64,000 nucleotides of DNA from NCBI RefSeq assembly GCF_963169125.1, contig NC_084802.1, positions 31,402,107 to 31,466,106 of the forward strand, read 5' to 3'. The notes beneath the pieces are model-generated. The model was given only the letters and a program-made list of their open reading frames with translations, was not told the origin of the DNA and made no database searches. This document shows positions 1 to 10,727 of the stretch, piece by piece; the stretch's first letter is position 1; every line of letters begins with the position of its first letter. A program made the position numbers and the translations under genes. The DNA comes from Humulus lupulus. Taxonomy: Eukaryota; Streptophyta; Magnoliopsida; Rosales; Cannabaceae.

Positions 1-1360
1 CAGAAAGATTGTTGGAAATATTAACTATTGTACGAAATTAATATTAAATGCCACTTTCTAAATTGTACACTGAAAATGACAACTTATACCAAATAAATAC
101 TATTTCTGAATAAATGCCACTTTCTGAATGAATAAGAGAGGCAGAAATTTCTGAATGAATTTGAACAAGCATAAATTTTTTAATTCTCTTAATTTGTCTG
201 GTTCAAATTTTCAAAATTTGTCGCGAATTCTTTTAAAATCGTTTTTCATTTATCTGTGGAATAATAAATTTAAATAAATATGTGAAAACTAAAAGATTTA
301 AATAAATAGATTTTTATTGTCCTCGAGTCTGAAATTATGTGACTCAATTCTTAATCAAATTAGTTTTGCCTAAAAATGAATATATGTTATGGCATCTCAG
401 GCATTCTTATTGTATTGACTCTTTTATTCACATCGATGACTATTATTAATAATATCTCATTACTATTATTTTTTTCCTCTTGAGTTTTTTCTCAAAAAAG
501 TTTTTCTTGAAGTTTTAACGATACTAAGTTTTTCTCAATTTTTTAAAATAAATATATAATGTGTCAATATTTAAGTGATAAGACAAATGAGATACATGCA
601 CATACAATTTAATTAGAAATGTTTTTTTATTGGGTTGAGCCTCATAATAAGTGAGTTATAATAGCTAAAACTATAAAATTGAGCTCAAAGTCATCAAAAA
701 CATACTCCATGGGATGAGTTAAATCACTCATCGATCTGTTTTAGCTCATCATATTTTCAACTCTACATGTAGCTAAGACTTACATCTTTTTCAAATATTT
801 TTTATTATTATTTTTGTCCTTTTTATTCTTTCTCTTTCTAAATTAATTATTTGTTTATTCTTTATTTCATTTTTCTATTATTTTAATTAATAAAGATATT
901 TAAAAATATAATATTTAAATAATGTAGAGAGAAAATATAAAGAATCTGATGTATGGTCTAATGTAAAAATTTGAGATAAAAGAAAAAAGTAATAGGATTT
1001 TAATGAAGTAATTTAAAAGATAATTTGAAAGATAAAGTAGATAACACCTACTGAGAGTGCTTAAGAACAAGGAATACATGAACACATATTGCTTTTTGGA
1101 ACTATACTTAGTAGGCTGACTTGATTTATAAAATAAAATTCTATATATATATTTTATGTTAGTAATCATCATTATCATGATTATAATTATTTGTTGAGGC
1201 AATACATATACTGTAAAATTAAAGCTATTTGGTTAACATTCATAACTTTGTTTTCCTCTCTACATATATTTATATATAAGAAAATTATTGGTAGTGATAC
1301 CTAATAGGTAATTTATTATTTTTATACATAAATAAGTTGCAATTTTATTTATATTTATAT
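1..1360. other. AT-rich intergenic DNA, no gene seen
   Basis: Only short ORFs of AT-rich low-complexity composition occur here and none resembles a known protein. No RNA gene, LTR end or terminal inverted repeat was recognised. I see nothing that supports a gene. Confidence 0.6.
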
Positions 1361-1592
1361 AATGGTGTATAATGTAATTACAGGTGATCTCTCGCAGATT
1401 TTTAAGAAATTCTAAATAATTTAGGATGTCAAAATCAGGATTCAAACAGTCTATAATACGCATGCTTATTTCAAAGTTTATATGTGTGTATAACAAAATA
1501 CTTGAATCATAATTTCGGCATCTTAAATTATCTAGAATTTTCTAAAAATTTGTGATGGGTTACTTGTAACTACATTATTCACCGTCACATAA
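1361..1592. repeat. Palindromic MITE-like repeat, divergent copy 1
   Basis: Two arms of about 80 bases face each other as inverted repeats. The left arm (about 1361-1447) holds TAATGTAATTACAGG and ATTCTAAATAATTTAGGATG. The right arm (about 1508-1592) holds the reverse complement with scattered mismatches. The order of motifs matches the two better copies at 2348-2763 and 16630-17006. It has no coding capacity. It is probably an old foldback or MITE-type element; the outer ends are not precisely defined. Confidence 0.5.
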
Positions 1593-2096
1593 AAAAAATA
1601 AAGTTACAACCTATTGATTAAGTGCCAAAAATACTAACAATCACTACAATAGTGATTAAATATATTTGAGGTCTATGATATTTTGTACAAATGCCACACA
1701 TTACTTATAATATATAAGCAGAAAGAAATTACATCTAAAACATACCTCCATAGATTTATAAATATCAGCCCTCTTAATTTTTTCTATATCTTCATTGGTG
1801 GCCGACGAAGGGCCTGTCAGAACACATGTTTCTCGTTTTTGTTTTCGGTGACGTGTGGTCAATACATTTCACTCGATTTTTTTGGAAGTATAATAAAAGC
1901 TCTATGATAATACATGCACGTTATACAGGGGGACATGATTAATATTTTGTGAGGTCTAAATTTGCGGTAGGCGGATATTTGCTGAAGAAAAAAAGACAGA
2001 TTCTACAGTGATGTTGATGGCATGGTATCATTTTGAACATTAAATCACTTTGTTGTTACTTGTAATTCATGATTTTTTTAGACATTAGATTAATTG

Positions 2097-2283
2097 AGCA
2101 TAGAGATACTATAATGGGCTTGCTCATTCTTTAGCAAGTGTTAGTTTGAGTCAGAAAGCTTTTGCTATGTAGAGTGTGGCTTTGCCCTCTGTTGCTTGTT
2201 CTCCTCGATGACAAACTTGCCAATTCCTTTGTAATTTGCTTGTTTTTAATGAAATATTCCTTTTAAAAAGAAGAAAAAAAATT
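2097..2283 (+). other. Possible 3' tail of a LINE (weak)
   Basis: One frame reads AHSLASVSLSQKAF, which resembles the end of the RNase H region of plant L1-type LINEs. About 100 bases later there is AATGAAATATTCC followed by an A-rich tract. A stop codon interrupts the frame. No target-site duplication was identified, so this remains a weak call. Confidence 0.25.
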
Positions 2284-2347
2284 GGTTATCCAGCTAGGAT
2301 ATAAATATATAAAAATATTATTAAAAAAGGACAATTTATCATTTTAT

Positions 2348-2763
2348 GTATGAGAAGTGCTAACAACATCTTATTTCAACTTCTTAGTCAACCTTTGTCT
2401 TTGAAAATATGTGTTGGAGAATTTTTTTTTCCAAATTTTTTTAAGGTGATGTTCGTTGTAGTTACAATATATATCTTGTAAATTTTCGAAAAATTCTGAA
2501 TAGTTTATAGTGTAAAAAACAAGTTTGTATTTTTTTGAACCCGCGTGTTAATTGGAATATCAAGAAATATTAAGAATTTTGTTTCCGGCAATGTAAATTA
2601 TTCAGAATTTTTCGAAAATTTGCAGGAAGGATGTTGTAACTACAACGAACACCATCATGAAAAAAATTTGAAAAAAAAAATACTCCGGCATGTGTTTTTG
2701 AAGACGAAAGTTGACTAAGAGGTTAAAATAGGAAGTTGAAATATGAGGTTGATCATAACACTA
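2348..2763. repeat. Palindromic MITE-like repeat, copy 2
   Basis: This is a foldback element of about 415 bp. The left arm starts GTGCTAACAACATC, and the right arm ends with its imperfect reverse complement near GATCATAACAC. Both arms contain TTAGTCAACC(T/TT) and GTTGTAGTTACAA in mirrored order around a centre near 2550. No ORF is present. It belongs to the same family as 16630-17006 and, more distantly, 1361-1592. The superfamily is not certain. Confidence 0.6.
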
Positions 2764-3239
2764 AATATTACATCAATATATTGTCCAACACTACTTAATG
2801 TCAAATTTATATATATCTTTTTATTTATAATATAGTCATTAAACATTAGTGACAGATTTTAATGCATATTTTTTAATTACAATATTACTATTAATTATTT
2901 TTTATATCATTTTTTTTTTGTTGCCAAATTTTGCATTTTTTAGATCACCTATTGAAAAAGCTAATTAAATTTACTAAGCAAATGGATATAAATACATCAC
3001 GTTTCTTATAATTATGAGTATTTATATTACTTTCTTTATAATGAAACTAGAAAACTAAACCGTGATTTGTACAATATTTTGTAATTATTAAAAAATATAT
3101 ATATATTTTTAAATATATTTTTAGAGATTGTGTGATAAGGATTTATTTTCACTATATGCTTAGGTGAGGGCGTCTTGATCACAATGTTTTTTTTTTAAAA
3201 AAAATCTAAATTATGTATAAAAAATTTTATATTTTGTGT

Positions 3240-3722
3240 AAGAGTTAGTTTGACCAATTACCCATTTGAGCCCTTATTTTTAAAAATTAATTTTTAGACC
3301 TCATGTTTTGTCAAAATGTTAAAAATAGGAATAGAAATATCGATTATTTGAATATTGTATTTTGGTCAATTACTTGTTTTGACCATTTATTTTTAAAAAT
3401 TAACATTTGGACGTATTTATTCAAAAGGTTAAAAATTATTTATAAAAAGTAAAGATATATATTTATATAATTTATGTTTTCTGTAAGGATTCACACCATT
3501 TTGAATCTTGCATTTTAGCTGATTACCCATTGGGACTCTTTATTTTTAAAAATTAACTTGTGGACCTCAATTTTTGTCAAAAGGTTAAAAATAAAAATAG
3601 ATAGATCGATTATTTGAACACTATATTTTTACAGATTGCCCATTTTGACCCTTTATTTTAAAAAATTAACCTTTGGACCATGTATTTATTCAAAAAGTTA
3701 AAAATTATTTATAAAAAGTAAA
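3240..3722. repeat. Two-copy tandem repeat, about 275 bp period
   Basis: Two successive blocks (about 3245-3470 and 3520-3722) share the order TTACCCATTT, ATTTTTAAAAATTAA, GGACCT, GTCAAAAGGTTAAAAAT and TTATTTATAAAAAGTAAA. Each block is built of two related subunits of about 110 bp. The array ends directly against a CACTA-like terminus at 3725. No coding potential is seen. Confidence 0.55.
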
Positions 3723-3724
3723 TT

Positions 3725-4500
3725 CACTACTACAAAACTGGGATTTCCTGACATCCAACCACGACAGTCAACGTTGATTGTCGTAATTGCTTAGTGCGAT
3801 TCTACGCCGACAGTTAAAACTATAGGCATAGAAACCAACGCCAACAATGAATAACTGTCACCGTTGCTTTTGACTGTCGCTATTGACCCCAACGCCGATA
3901 GTTGATTCGGGACCAATGCCCACAATTAAAAACTATTGAGTTGACCCCAACGCTGATAGTTAATTCGAGACCAATACTGACAGTTAAAATTTGTCACTAT
4001 TGAGCTCAACGCCGACAGTAAATAAAAGCTCAATACCGAAAGTTATAAAATGTCGTCGAAATTCAAATAAAAAAATCTAAAAATTAAAATTTAAAAATAA
4101 GCTAAATTATATAAATATATATTTATAAAAACTATGTATTTATTAAAAACTTTTAAAACTAGATTTTTTTTGTTTCTAAATTATTCATATTATTAACTTT
4201 TGTATTTATAGTAATTTTTATATTAAAATTAAAATTAGTTTTGATATAAAGAATAAGATAGTTAAATTAACATATTTATAAAATTAGTATTAGTTAAAAA
4301 CGAGTTGTTTTATTGATTGGTTAAATATTGTAAAATAATTTTAAAATTTCTATAAATTTATTAGTTATAATTTTTTTAATATGTATGTTTAAAATATTAA
4401 TTGTTTTAAAGATAATGCCGACACACTATTGGAGCAATGCCTATAGCTTAATCGCTATTAGGGCCAATAAAGACAACTATAAGCTGTCGGCATTACCTTA
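3725..4500. mobile_element. Truncated CACTA-type element end
   Basis: The segment opens with CACTACTACAAAACTGGG, a typical CACTA terminal inverted repeat. It is followed by many subterminal motifs of the form CGACAGTT, CGATAGTT and their complements, continuing to AGCTGTCGGCATT near 4490. Such clustered short subterminal repeats are where CACTA transposases bind in known members of the family. No matching right terminus ending in GTAGTG was found before about 5.7 kb, so the copy appears truncated. No transposase is seen. The right boundary given here is approximate. Confidence 0.6.
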
Positions 4501-4819
4501 AAAAAAATTCAGACTTTAAAAATTAAGCTTATCTATCTTTCTCCCTCTCTCTCTCTCTCTCGTGCGATTTGCTCCAGCCCCGTGCGACGCCCAAAAATGG
4601 AAATCACGAGACCCACATTTAATGTGATTAAATATCAATCTTATTATATAAATGATATTCAATTTAACACAATGAATCGTGATAATAGTAGAAAGACACA
4701 AAAGTATGGTGTTAGTATTGTCGCCAAAACTTTTCAAGTATCTTGTTCCTAAGATAAAAATCTCATTGAATGTGATATGACATTCTACAAAGTTATCAAA
4801 GAAATTTGAGAATTAGATT
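4501..4819. other. Non-coding, with a CT-rich tract
   Basis: A CT microsatellite (about 4536-4561) is followed by unremarkable AT-rich sequence. This may be the inner part of the truncated CACTA element to the left. No gene is supported. Confidence 0.35.
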
Positions 4820-5165
4820 ATATAAATGTTTGAATTCTTGTATTAAATATTATTATAATAATAATATTTTATAATATTTGAATTCATATTAATATAATTA
4901 GTAAAAAAATTAAGATATATTATTATCATAATAATATTTTATAACATTTAAATTTATATTAATATAATTATTAAATATCTTGCCTTGTATTATATATTAT
5001 TATAATAATGATATTTTATAACATTTGAATTTATATTAATATTATTAATAAATATCTATTTTTAGTTAGTTTTAAAAGTATATTCCGCTAAAGTTAACAA
5101 AACAAACCGTTAAAATCAACAATTTTTGTTATCTACACACTTTTTATATAAAAGAGATATACCAA
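4820..5165 (-). repeat. Dispersed AT-rich repeat family, copy A
   Basis: Read on the minus strand, this begins TCTTTTATATAAAAAGTG, then TTAACGG and GTTAACTTTA, followed by tandem units of about 75 bp built on ATTAATATAAATT and ATTATAAAATAT. The same order is found on the + strand at 17122-18800, there interrupted by a solo LTR. It has no coding capacity and its class is unknown; a small Helitron is only one possibility. Confidence 0.45.
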
Positions 5166-5761
5166 TATGTTTATCGAATACATTAATTTTACAATAACAC
5201 GTTGGAGGTACCACATAAATCTATAAAAATAGTTTATTTTATGATGTTTATTTCTTAAAAAAAATAATAAATGAATAAACAAACATTTATATAAAGTTTT
5301 GTTTTATGTGTTTCATTACATAATCAAAATAGAACAAAGTTTATTTTTTTGAAGAAACGTTTAATAATAAACATATTGGTTTATTGTTTTGATTATTTCA
5401 CTGTATTATTTTTTGTTATGGATTTTAAAATTGTTATAGAGATCTCTATTTGAAATGGACATACGGGCATACATGCTGAGATTGGAATATAAATGTGTAT
5501 TTGATACATGCACATAGGTTTATTTGCTTATTTAATTGACGAGTTGTATATTATACCATAGTAATTAGGGAAAGTTAATACAAAATATTTAAAAATCTTT
5601 AAAAGGGAAGTACCACATATTATATAATGAATACAATATATATATATATATATTTTGTATTATTAGTATAATATGAATAAAAGGTATTAATATTATAATA
5701 TAATATTTTGCTTGATTAAATAAGTGTTACAAAATGTGATTATTTAATCTAAGTGGGGGAA
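5166..5761. other. Non-coding AT-rich DNA ending in a polypurine tract
   Basis: No gene or protein similarity is visible. Its last bases, AAGTGGGGGAA (about 5751-5761), look like the polypurine tract of an LTR retrotransposon and lie directly before the LTR start TGTTATATT. Part of this stretch may therefore be the 3' end of the retrotransposon's internal region. Confidence 0.45.
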
Positions 5762-6585
5762 TGTTATATTATTTTAAATAATATAATGTTAGATTAAATA
5801 ACGTGACATAATGTGATTTGTCACACAAATATGATTTGTCACACCTTGTAACATATTATTAAGAGTCACAAAAATTGGACACATGTGTGTGGCAAATGTG
5901 ACATATTTTGGAGTTACAAAAAAAAAAAAAAACTTGTAACTCCCAAATATTACCCAATAATGTGTAGATTTGATATTACACATTTTGATTTGAATTTCTC
6001 AAAAGCCATAAAAGATATGGCTATTAGAGATGTGATTTTAACTCTCATAATGTGTATGGAAGTTACAAAATCAAGTGAGAATGAATTTGGAACATTTTGG
6101 CAAATTTAGAAAATTAGTTGCTGAAAAAACGACTTGGGCCGCTGCCTATGTTTTTCAGGCCGCGGCCCAAGAGGCAGAAAACATCGTGGGTCGCGGCTCA
6201 TGTTTTTCAGGCCGCGGCCTGAGCGGCTGACGACATTTTCCAAACTTCGGTTTTATCCAATTTTGAACGTTTCCAACAGCCAAGTAACTCCCAAATCTCT
6301 ATTTTAATTCCATAAACATCCAATTAATCATTGGTAACAACCATGGGGGTTGGTGGAATTTGAAATTCAAAGTGTGTCTCAAAACTCTATAAATAGGAGC
6401 CTAATGCTCACTTATAAGACACAATTTTCCATCCACAAAGCACTTGGCTGGAAAATACACCATAGAGGCTTGATAATTCCAGAGAGCTATTTCCTAGAGA
6501 GATCCCTTAGTGCTTAGAGAATAGGGGGAAATAAGCTTTTGGACAAAGGTTTTGAACCTTGTTCAAGTTGGTGATCCCCACTACT
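5762..6585 (+). mobile_element. LTR, left piece (split by a CACTA element)
   Basis: The LTR starts TGTTA directly after a polypurine tract and contains a TATA box at 6388, so it reads on the + strand and is most likely a 3' LTR. The piece stops at the ACT duplication before the CACTA terminus at 6586. Its continuation is 16253-16512, which ends CTCTAACA and so closes the TGTTA/TAACA pair. The total LTR length without the insertion is about 1.08 kb. It carries two pairs of GC-rich palindromes (6133-6228). No attached gag or pol was recognised. Confidence 0.7.
6388..6395 (+). promoter_or_regulatory. TATA box of the split LTR
   Basis: TATAAATA lies in an otherwise ordinary U3-like context about 30 bases before a probable transcription start. 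It fixes the LTR orientation as +. Confidence 0.55.
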
Positions 6586-6689
6586 CACTACACCAAATAT
6601 CCTTTTTCATAACACATAAATATAATACTATTGAAAAAGTATTATGATATACTTATATATATATGTGTGGCAAAGGAATAGTAAAAAAG

Positions 6690-8020
6690 AGCGGTAATTT
6701 ATTTTGGGAACCCGCCTGCCTATAACTTGTAAAAGTTATATATTTTTTTTACTAATTCCTTCTTCTTTTTCAGACAAACTCCCCCGTTTTCTTCCGTCTC
6801 CGAAGTCAATCCCATGCTTCAGCTCTAACCACCTAACCACCATCCTCACAACCATTTTTCTCCGAGCCAAGCTCCAAATCTCAGGCACCCATGAACCCAA
6901 CCCCCAAACCAAGTGACCCCAGGTGCGAGCCCACCTCTGCGTGCCTTTGACCTAGTGTGACTTCCATTCGCGGGACACCACCAAGCGCGATTCTGCACCC
7001 GTTCCGCTGTAGAGCCCCGAGTGTGCACCAAGCTGGAGCTTGAACGATCCTGAGTTGCAGAGGAAGAAAATGGTGGCTGGGTATAAGGCTTACGCCGTTG
7101 AGGGGTATATTTGGATTTCTTGTCTTGAATGATGCTTGAGTGAATAGTTTACCATTCCTCACCAGAAATTTTAGATTTTAGTATTCTGATTGTGAAATAT
7201 GTAGATATAGTTTTGGAGGTATATAGTCAAGATCCCTTCATGATATTTTAGCTATATACAATCACAGACAAGCACCCAAAAGAGTAATCTTTATTAATTT
7301 TGTATTTTAAAAAAAAAAAAGAAGAACACCTTAACGGATAGTGTAGTTTAGACCTTCTTCTCTCCTAGGAATAAAGATCTTAATTTATTTTGATGGCAGG
7401 TTTGGATGGAATATTCTAAAGTTGATTTTAGCTTTGTACTAAAATAAAATAAAACTAGAATTCTCCATGCTCTTAGTTCTTAACAATTCCATGTTTGTTA
7501 CTTGTATTAATCGTTCCTTTGTACTCTTATATTCTATCATGTTTCTTCTTTTCAATATTAAACTGGGCATCTGATTGGATAGAATTTATACTTTAAAGAT
7601 TCATTATGGTTTCCTTTGATTCTTGATAACATATATTGTTTTTGTTTTATAATTCATTTATGCAAGGACCAGGAATTTGGGTGTTAACAGAGAGAGGTGC
7701 AACTGAAAGTCCAATTGGTATGCGAATTTTTTATTTTCATCGTTTTTATTTATTTATTTTTCTATTTTGGTGGTTCTGTGAGAATAATGATGGAATGTTG
7801 CTTTTTATGTCGTGGGACATAAAAAGCTCAACTTAAATTTCATTAGTGCTACTTCAACAAGTTTATTTATCACTATCCTTGCTTGAAAAATTATAGCTAT
7901 ATTAGTGTTTTAAGTTAATAGAATTTTGAAGTCTAAATGAAAACTTTCCATGGTTTTCTTAGTGTGTTTGTAAAAGTTTGAAGTATATCTCATTTGTAAA
8001 CTATTACTTCATTGTTGTAG
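6690..8020 (+). other. Unassigned part of the Pack-CACTA, possibly captured
   Basis: The stretch 6770-7090 is richer in GC than its surroundings and resembles an untranslated or first-exon region, but its source gene was not recognised. A short exon-like piece near 7670-7712 reads GPGIWVLTERGATESP and ends at a good GT donor. I could not assign it. Confidence 0.35.
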
Positions 8021-9140
8021 TTTTGTAAATTGTTACAAGCTCAGTTTGATGGTCACAAGGAGAAGGAACTTAGCATAAAAGAATTCAAGTCGCCTTTGGA
8101 AGACCCTAAAAGAACAGATCGTGCTCCATACATGCCTCCACACTTGCGTAAAAGGGACATTTCAGCTTGGAGTTCTCCTAGTTCCTGAGATCCTGAATCT
8201 TCTAGACAAGATTTTACATCTGATGATTTAGACTTCAGCGATAGTGATGCATCAGTTAAAGATACTGACAGTGCTATGAAATTAAGGGTTAGAATAGCAG
8301 CATTGGATTGCATCAAGTTAATTTATTTCTAGGTTCTTATTCCAACCCCTCTCTATTATTTTTTGTTTGTTTGCTTTAGAATGAACCTTTGAAAGCTCAT
8401 GGAATTTGTCTTTGAAATTTGATGGGAAGGATCTTTGTCAAGCTGATTCTAAATCATTTACTACTCAATGGACATTGCTCTTGCCAACTTGTGATGTATT
8501 ACAACCAAGGTGAAGAATTAACTCTTCCAAACTATAATTATATATATTATTAATGTCAAAATGCTTAATTTTCTTGCATTATTGTTTTATTTTATTCAAC
8601 TTTCTGATAATCAAGAAGTTTGAAGCAACTCTGATGACATGCTTGCTATTTGACCCTTATTAGAAGGTATATATTGCTGCTCTTTTTTGGGAAATTTGTT
8701 TAAGTTAAGAACCTAAAATATTATGATTTTCTTTTTTAGTGTTCCTTGCTAACTCTTGAATCCATGATACCTAGGCACAGATTGCATCTGCCTCAACTTT
8801 GGCAGTGATGTTGGATGGACCTTCTTTAGTTTTTTTGCAGGTAGCAGAATACAAGGAACCTTCAAAATCTGTATCTGTCACAGCACTTTCAATTTCCTTG
8901 GGGCATATCTTGATGCAATTGCATCCAGGTTTGAAAGAAGAGCTCTTGGTCGTACACCCTTTTCCTTAGTTTTTTAATTGGTCCAATAAACATCATCTTT
9001 AGATTCTCAAGTCTTAAGTTACAATTTCCACATATTTCTGGTGTAGGTATTCTTTACTTGATTCAGCGGGAAATCCATGGTAGATTGCTGGTGTCCTTGT
9101 TCAAAATTTTCATGCTTTTTATATCATCCACACCGTATAA
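8021..9140 (+). pseudogene. HEATR6: HEATR6-like gene fragment (captured)
   Basis: Pieces of a plant HEAT repeat-containing protein 6 homologue are present in colinear order with introns. Piece 1 (8021-8317) contains DRAPYMPPHLRKRD and a serine/aspartate-rich DFSDSDAS stretch. Piece 2 (8430-8509) contains SKSFTTQWTLLLPT. Piece 3 (about 8615-8664) reads FEATLMTCLLFDP. Piece 4 (about 8776-8938) contains ASTLAVMLDGPSLVFLQVAE. Piece 5 (9047-about 9140) contains LYLIQREIHGRLLVSLFK. Several junctions retain AG acceptors and GT donors. An in-frame TGA at 8186-8188 breaks piece 1, and the rest of the protein is missing. The family role is poorly known (an armadillo/HEAT scaffold). Identification comes from recalled family motifs. 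Confidence 0.7.
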
Positions 9141-10497
9141 TTCATTTCCTATTCACATTATTTTGTTTAAATACATATCTTTTTTCTATCTTTTAACCTC
9201 CAAATCCAACGACAGGTTTACTATTATGCATTGCTTATTGAGCTGCTTAAGCTTGATGCCATTCAATTTTTTTAAATAAAATGTCTCTTGTTGCCTGGGT
9301 ACCTGGCTACTATTACCATCATTTAGGACATGAATTATACTATTATAAAAACTGGGAATTTCACAACTTGGTTAACTTAAGTTTAATTAAATTTCCACTC
9401 TATTTGCTAGCTATTTAGACACCAGGGAATAGTATTTAGAATGCTGCTGTACCTGTAGGTTCAGGATGCTCTTGCTCAAAGTGACTTCCTGCTTTATCCT
9501 GCTTTTTTATCTTTTCACTAAATCCTAAATTAGTAGGTAATGAGGCTGAAAAGTTAATTGCTTTTGTTAATGGAAGAAGGGTCTTGGGATTTAGGAACTG
9601 TGTTTGAAATTTGATTTTTTTTAATTTTATAAAAAGGAATCCTTGGTCATAAAAGTGATGGTTGTTTGAAATGATATGCTAAGAGCTAGCTCTGTTCGAA
9701 TATTTGGAAAGAATCTTAAAAGACATGTTAGAAGAGATTCAGGCAGCAATGGCCACAAGGTTAGTCCTTAAAATTTTCAACTTTTTTATTAAAGAAAAAG
9801 TTGTATAACTCATTCCCATGAAAACAGTCTTTAATTAATGTATAGTAAGTTCATCCTTTAATAGACTTGTTAAAGAATTCCAAACAGTACATAGGTATAG
9901 GTTACATCCAACTACTTTTTAATTCTTTCAATTCATCCTCAAATGTGAACAAGTAATTTTACTTGCTTTTGTCATGTTCTTCTTTATTCTAATTTTTGTG
10001 TATATATAAATAAATTAGCAAGGTGATTCTATACTCTCTGTTCTCTATTCGCACCTTTCTTTCCTCACTTATTTTGTTCTTACTTTGATACAAGTTTAGG
10101 TTCATATTTTAAATTATTTTAATATGGCAGTTTTAATTAATAATAGTCCCTTAGATTTGGGTTGTGTTCATTTTTGTGTTTGTGTGAGTTTTTTGATTTT
10201 TCATTAACTTTACTGTATAATTATTTATTTTACAGCAATTTTATAGTCTAATTATTGATTATGAGCTCTCTTTTTGTTGTTTGGTTTGTTAGTACTGATA
10301 CTTTACAAGGATGATTGACCTAGCTGCTGATTATTGTCCATGATTCATTCTATAATTAAGACAGAAAGTATGCTTTTTAGTTTGGAAAATTACAAGAGAT
10401 GAACATCCATACTCTAATTTTAGTCTTAAAAGAGATGTGTTATATGTTATTTTCATTAAAAACTATATCTTATGTTGTTTGTCCTTGTATAATGCAG
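9141..10497 (+). other. Non-coding and unassigned spacer in the Pack-CACTA
   Basis: This is mostly T-rich intron-like DNA. One exon-like stretch near 9715-9766 reads KDMLEEIQAAMATR and ends at a GT donor. I could not name its source. Nothing else was recognised. Confidence 0.35.
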
Positions 10498-10605
10498 ATG
10501 CTAAAGAGGCTAAGCAAACAATTACGTGGTGAGGATTGGAATTGGAACAACTTAAACACATTATGTTTGGCAATAGGGTCTATATTTGGTTCGAAGATGG
10601 AATAA
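10498..10605 (+). pseudogene. XPO1: Exportin-1 (XPO1/CRM1) single-exon fragment
   Basis: After a TGCAG acceptor the frame reads [19 protein letters not shown] and then AIGSI, which matches the conserved central HEAT region of the nuclear export receptor exportin-1. The frame stops at TAA (10603-10605), where the family continues with an acidic EE-containing segment. Only about 35 residues of a protein of more than 1,000 residues are present. It is a captured fragment and cannot encode a working exportin. The identification is strong because the match is long and specific for its size. Confidence 0.75.
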
Positions 10606-10727
10606 TAGGTACATTTTTTAGCTTACCTTATAAATATTATTTCTACTCATTTTTTGTTTGTTATCAATGTTTATACTTTCTGATTCAACTATAAATAGTA
10701 ACATGTCTTGTAAAATTGAATATGCAG

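Noticed and set aside
915..1202. 95-codon minus-strand ORF
   Set aside because: Low-complexity I, Y, F and L content typical of AT-rich non-coding DNA; no promoter or similarity.
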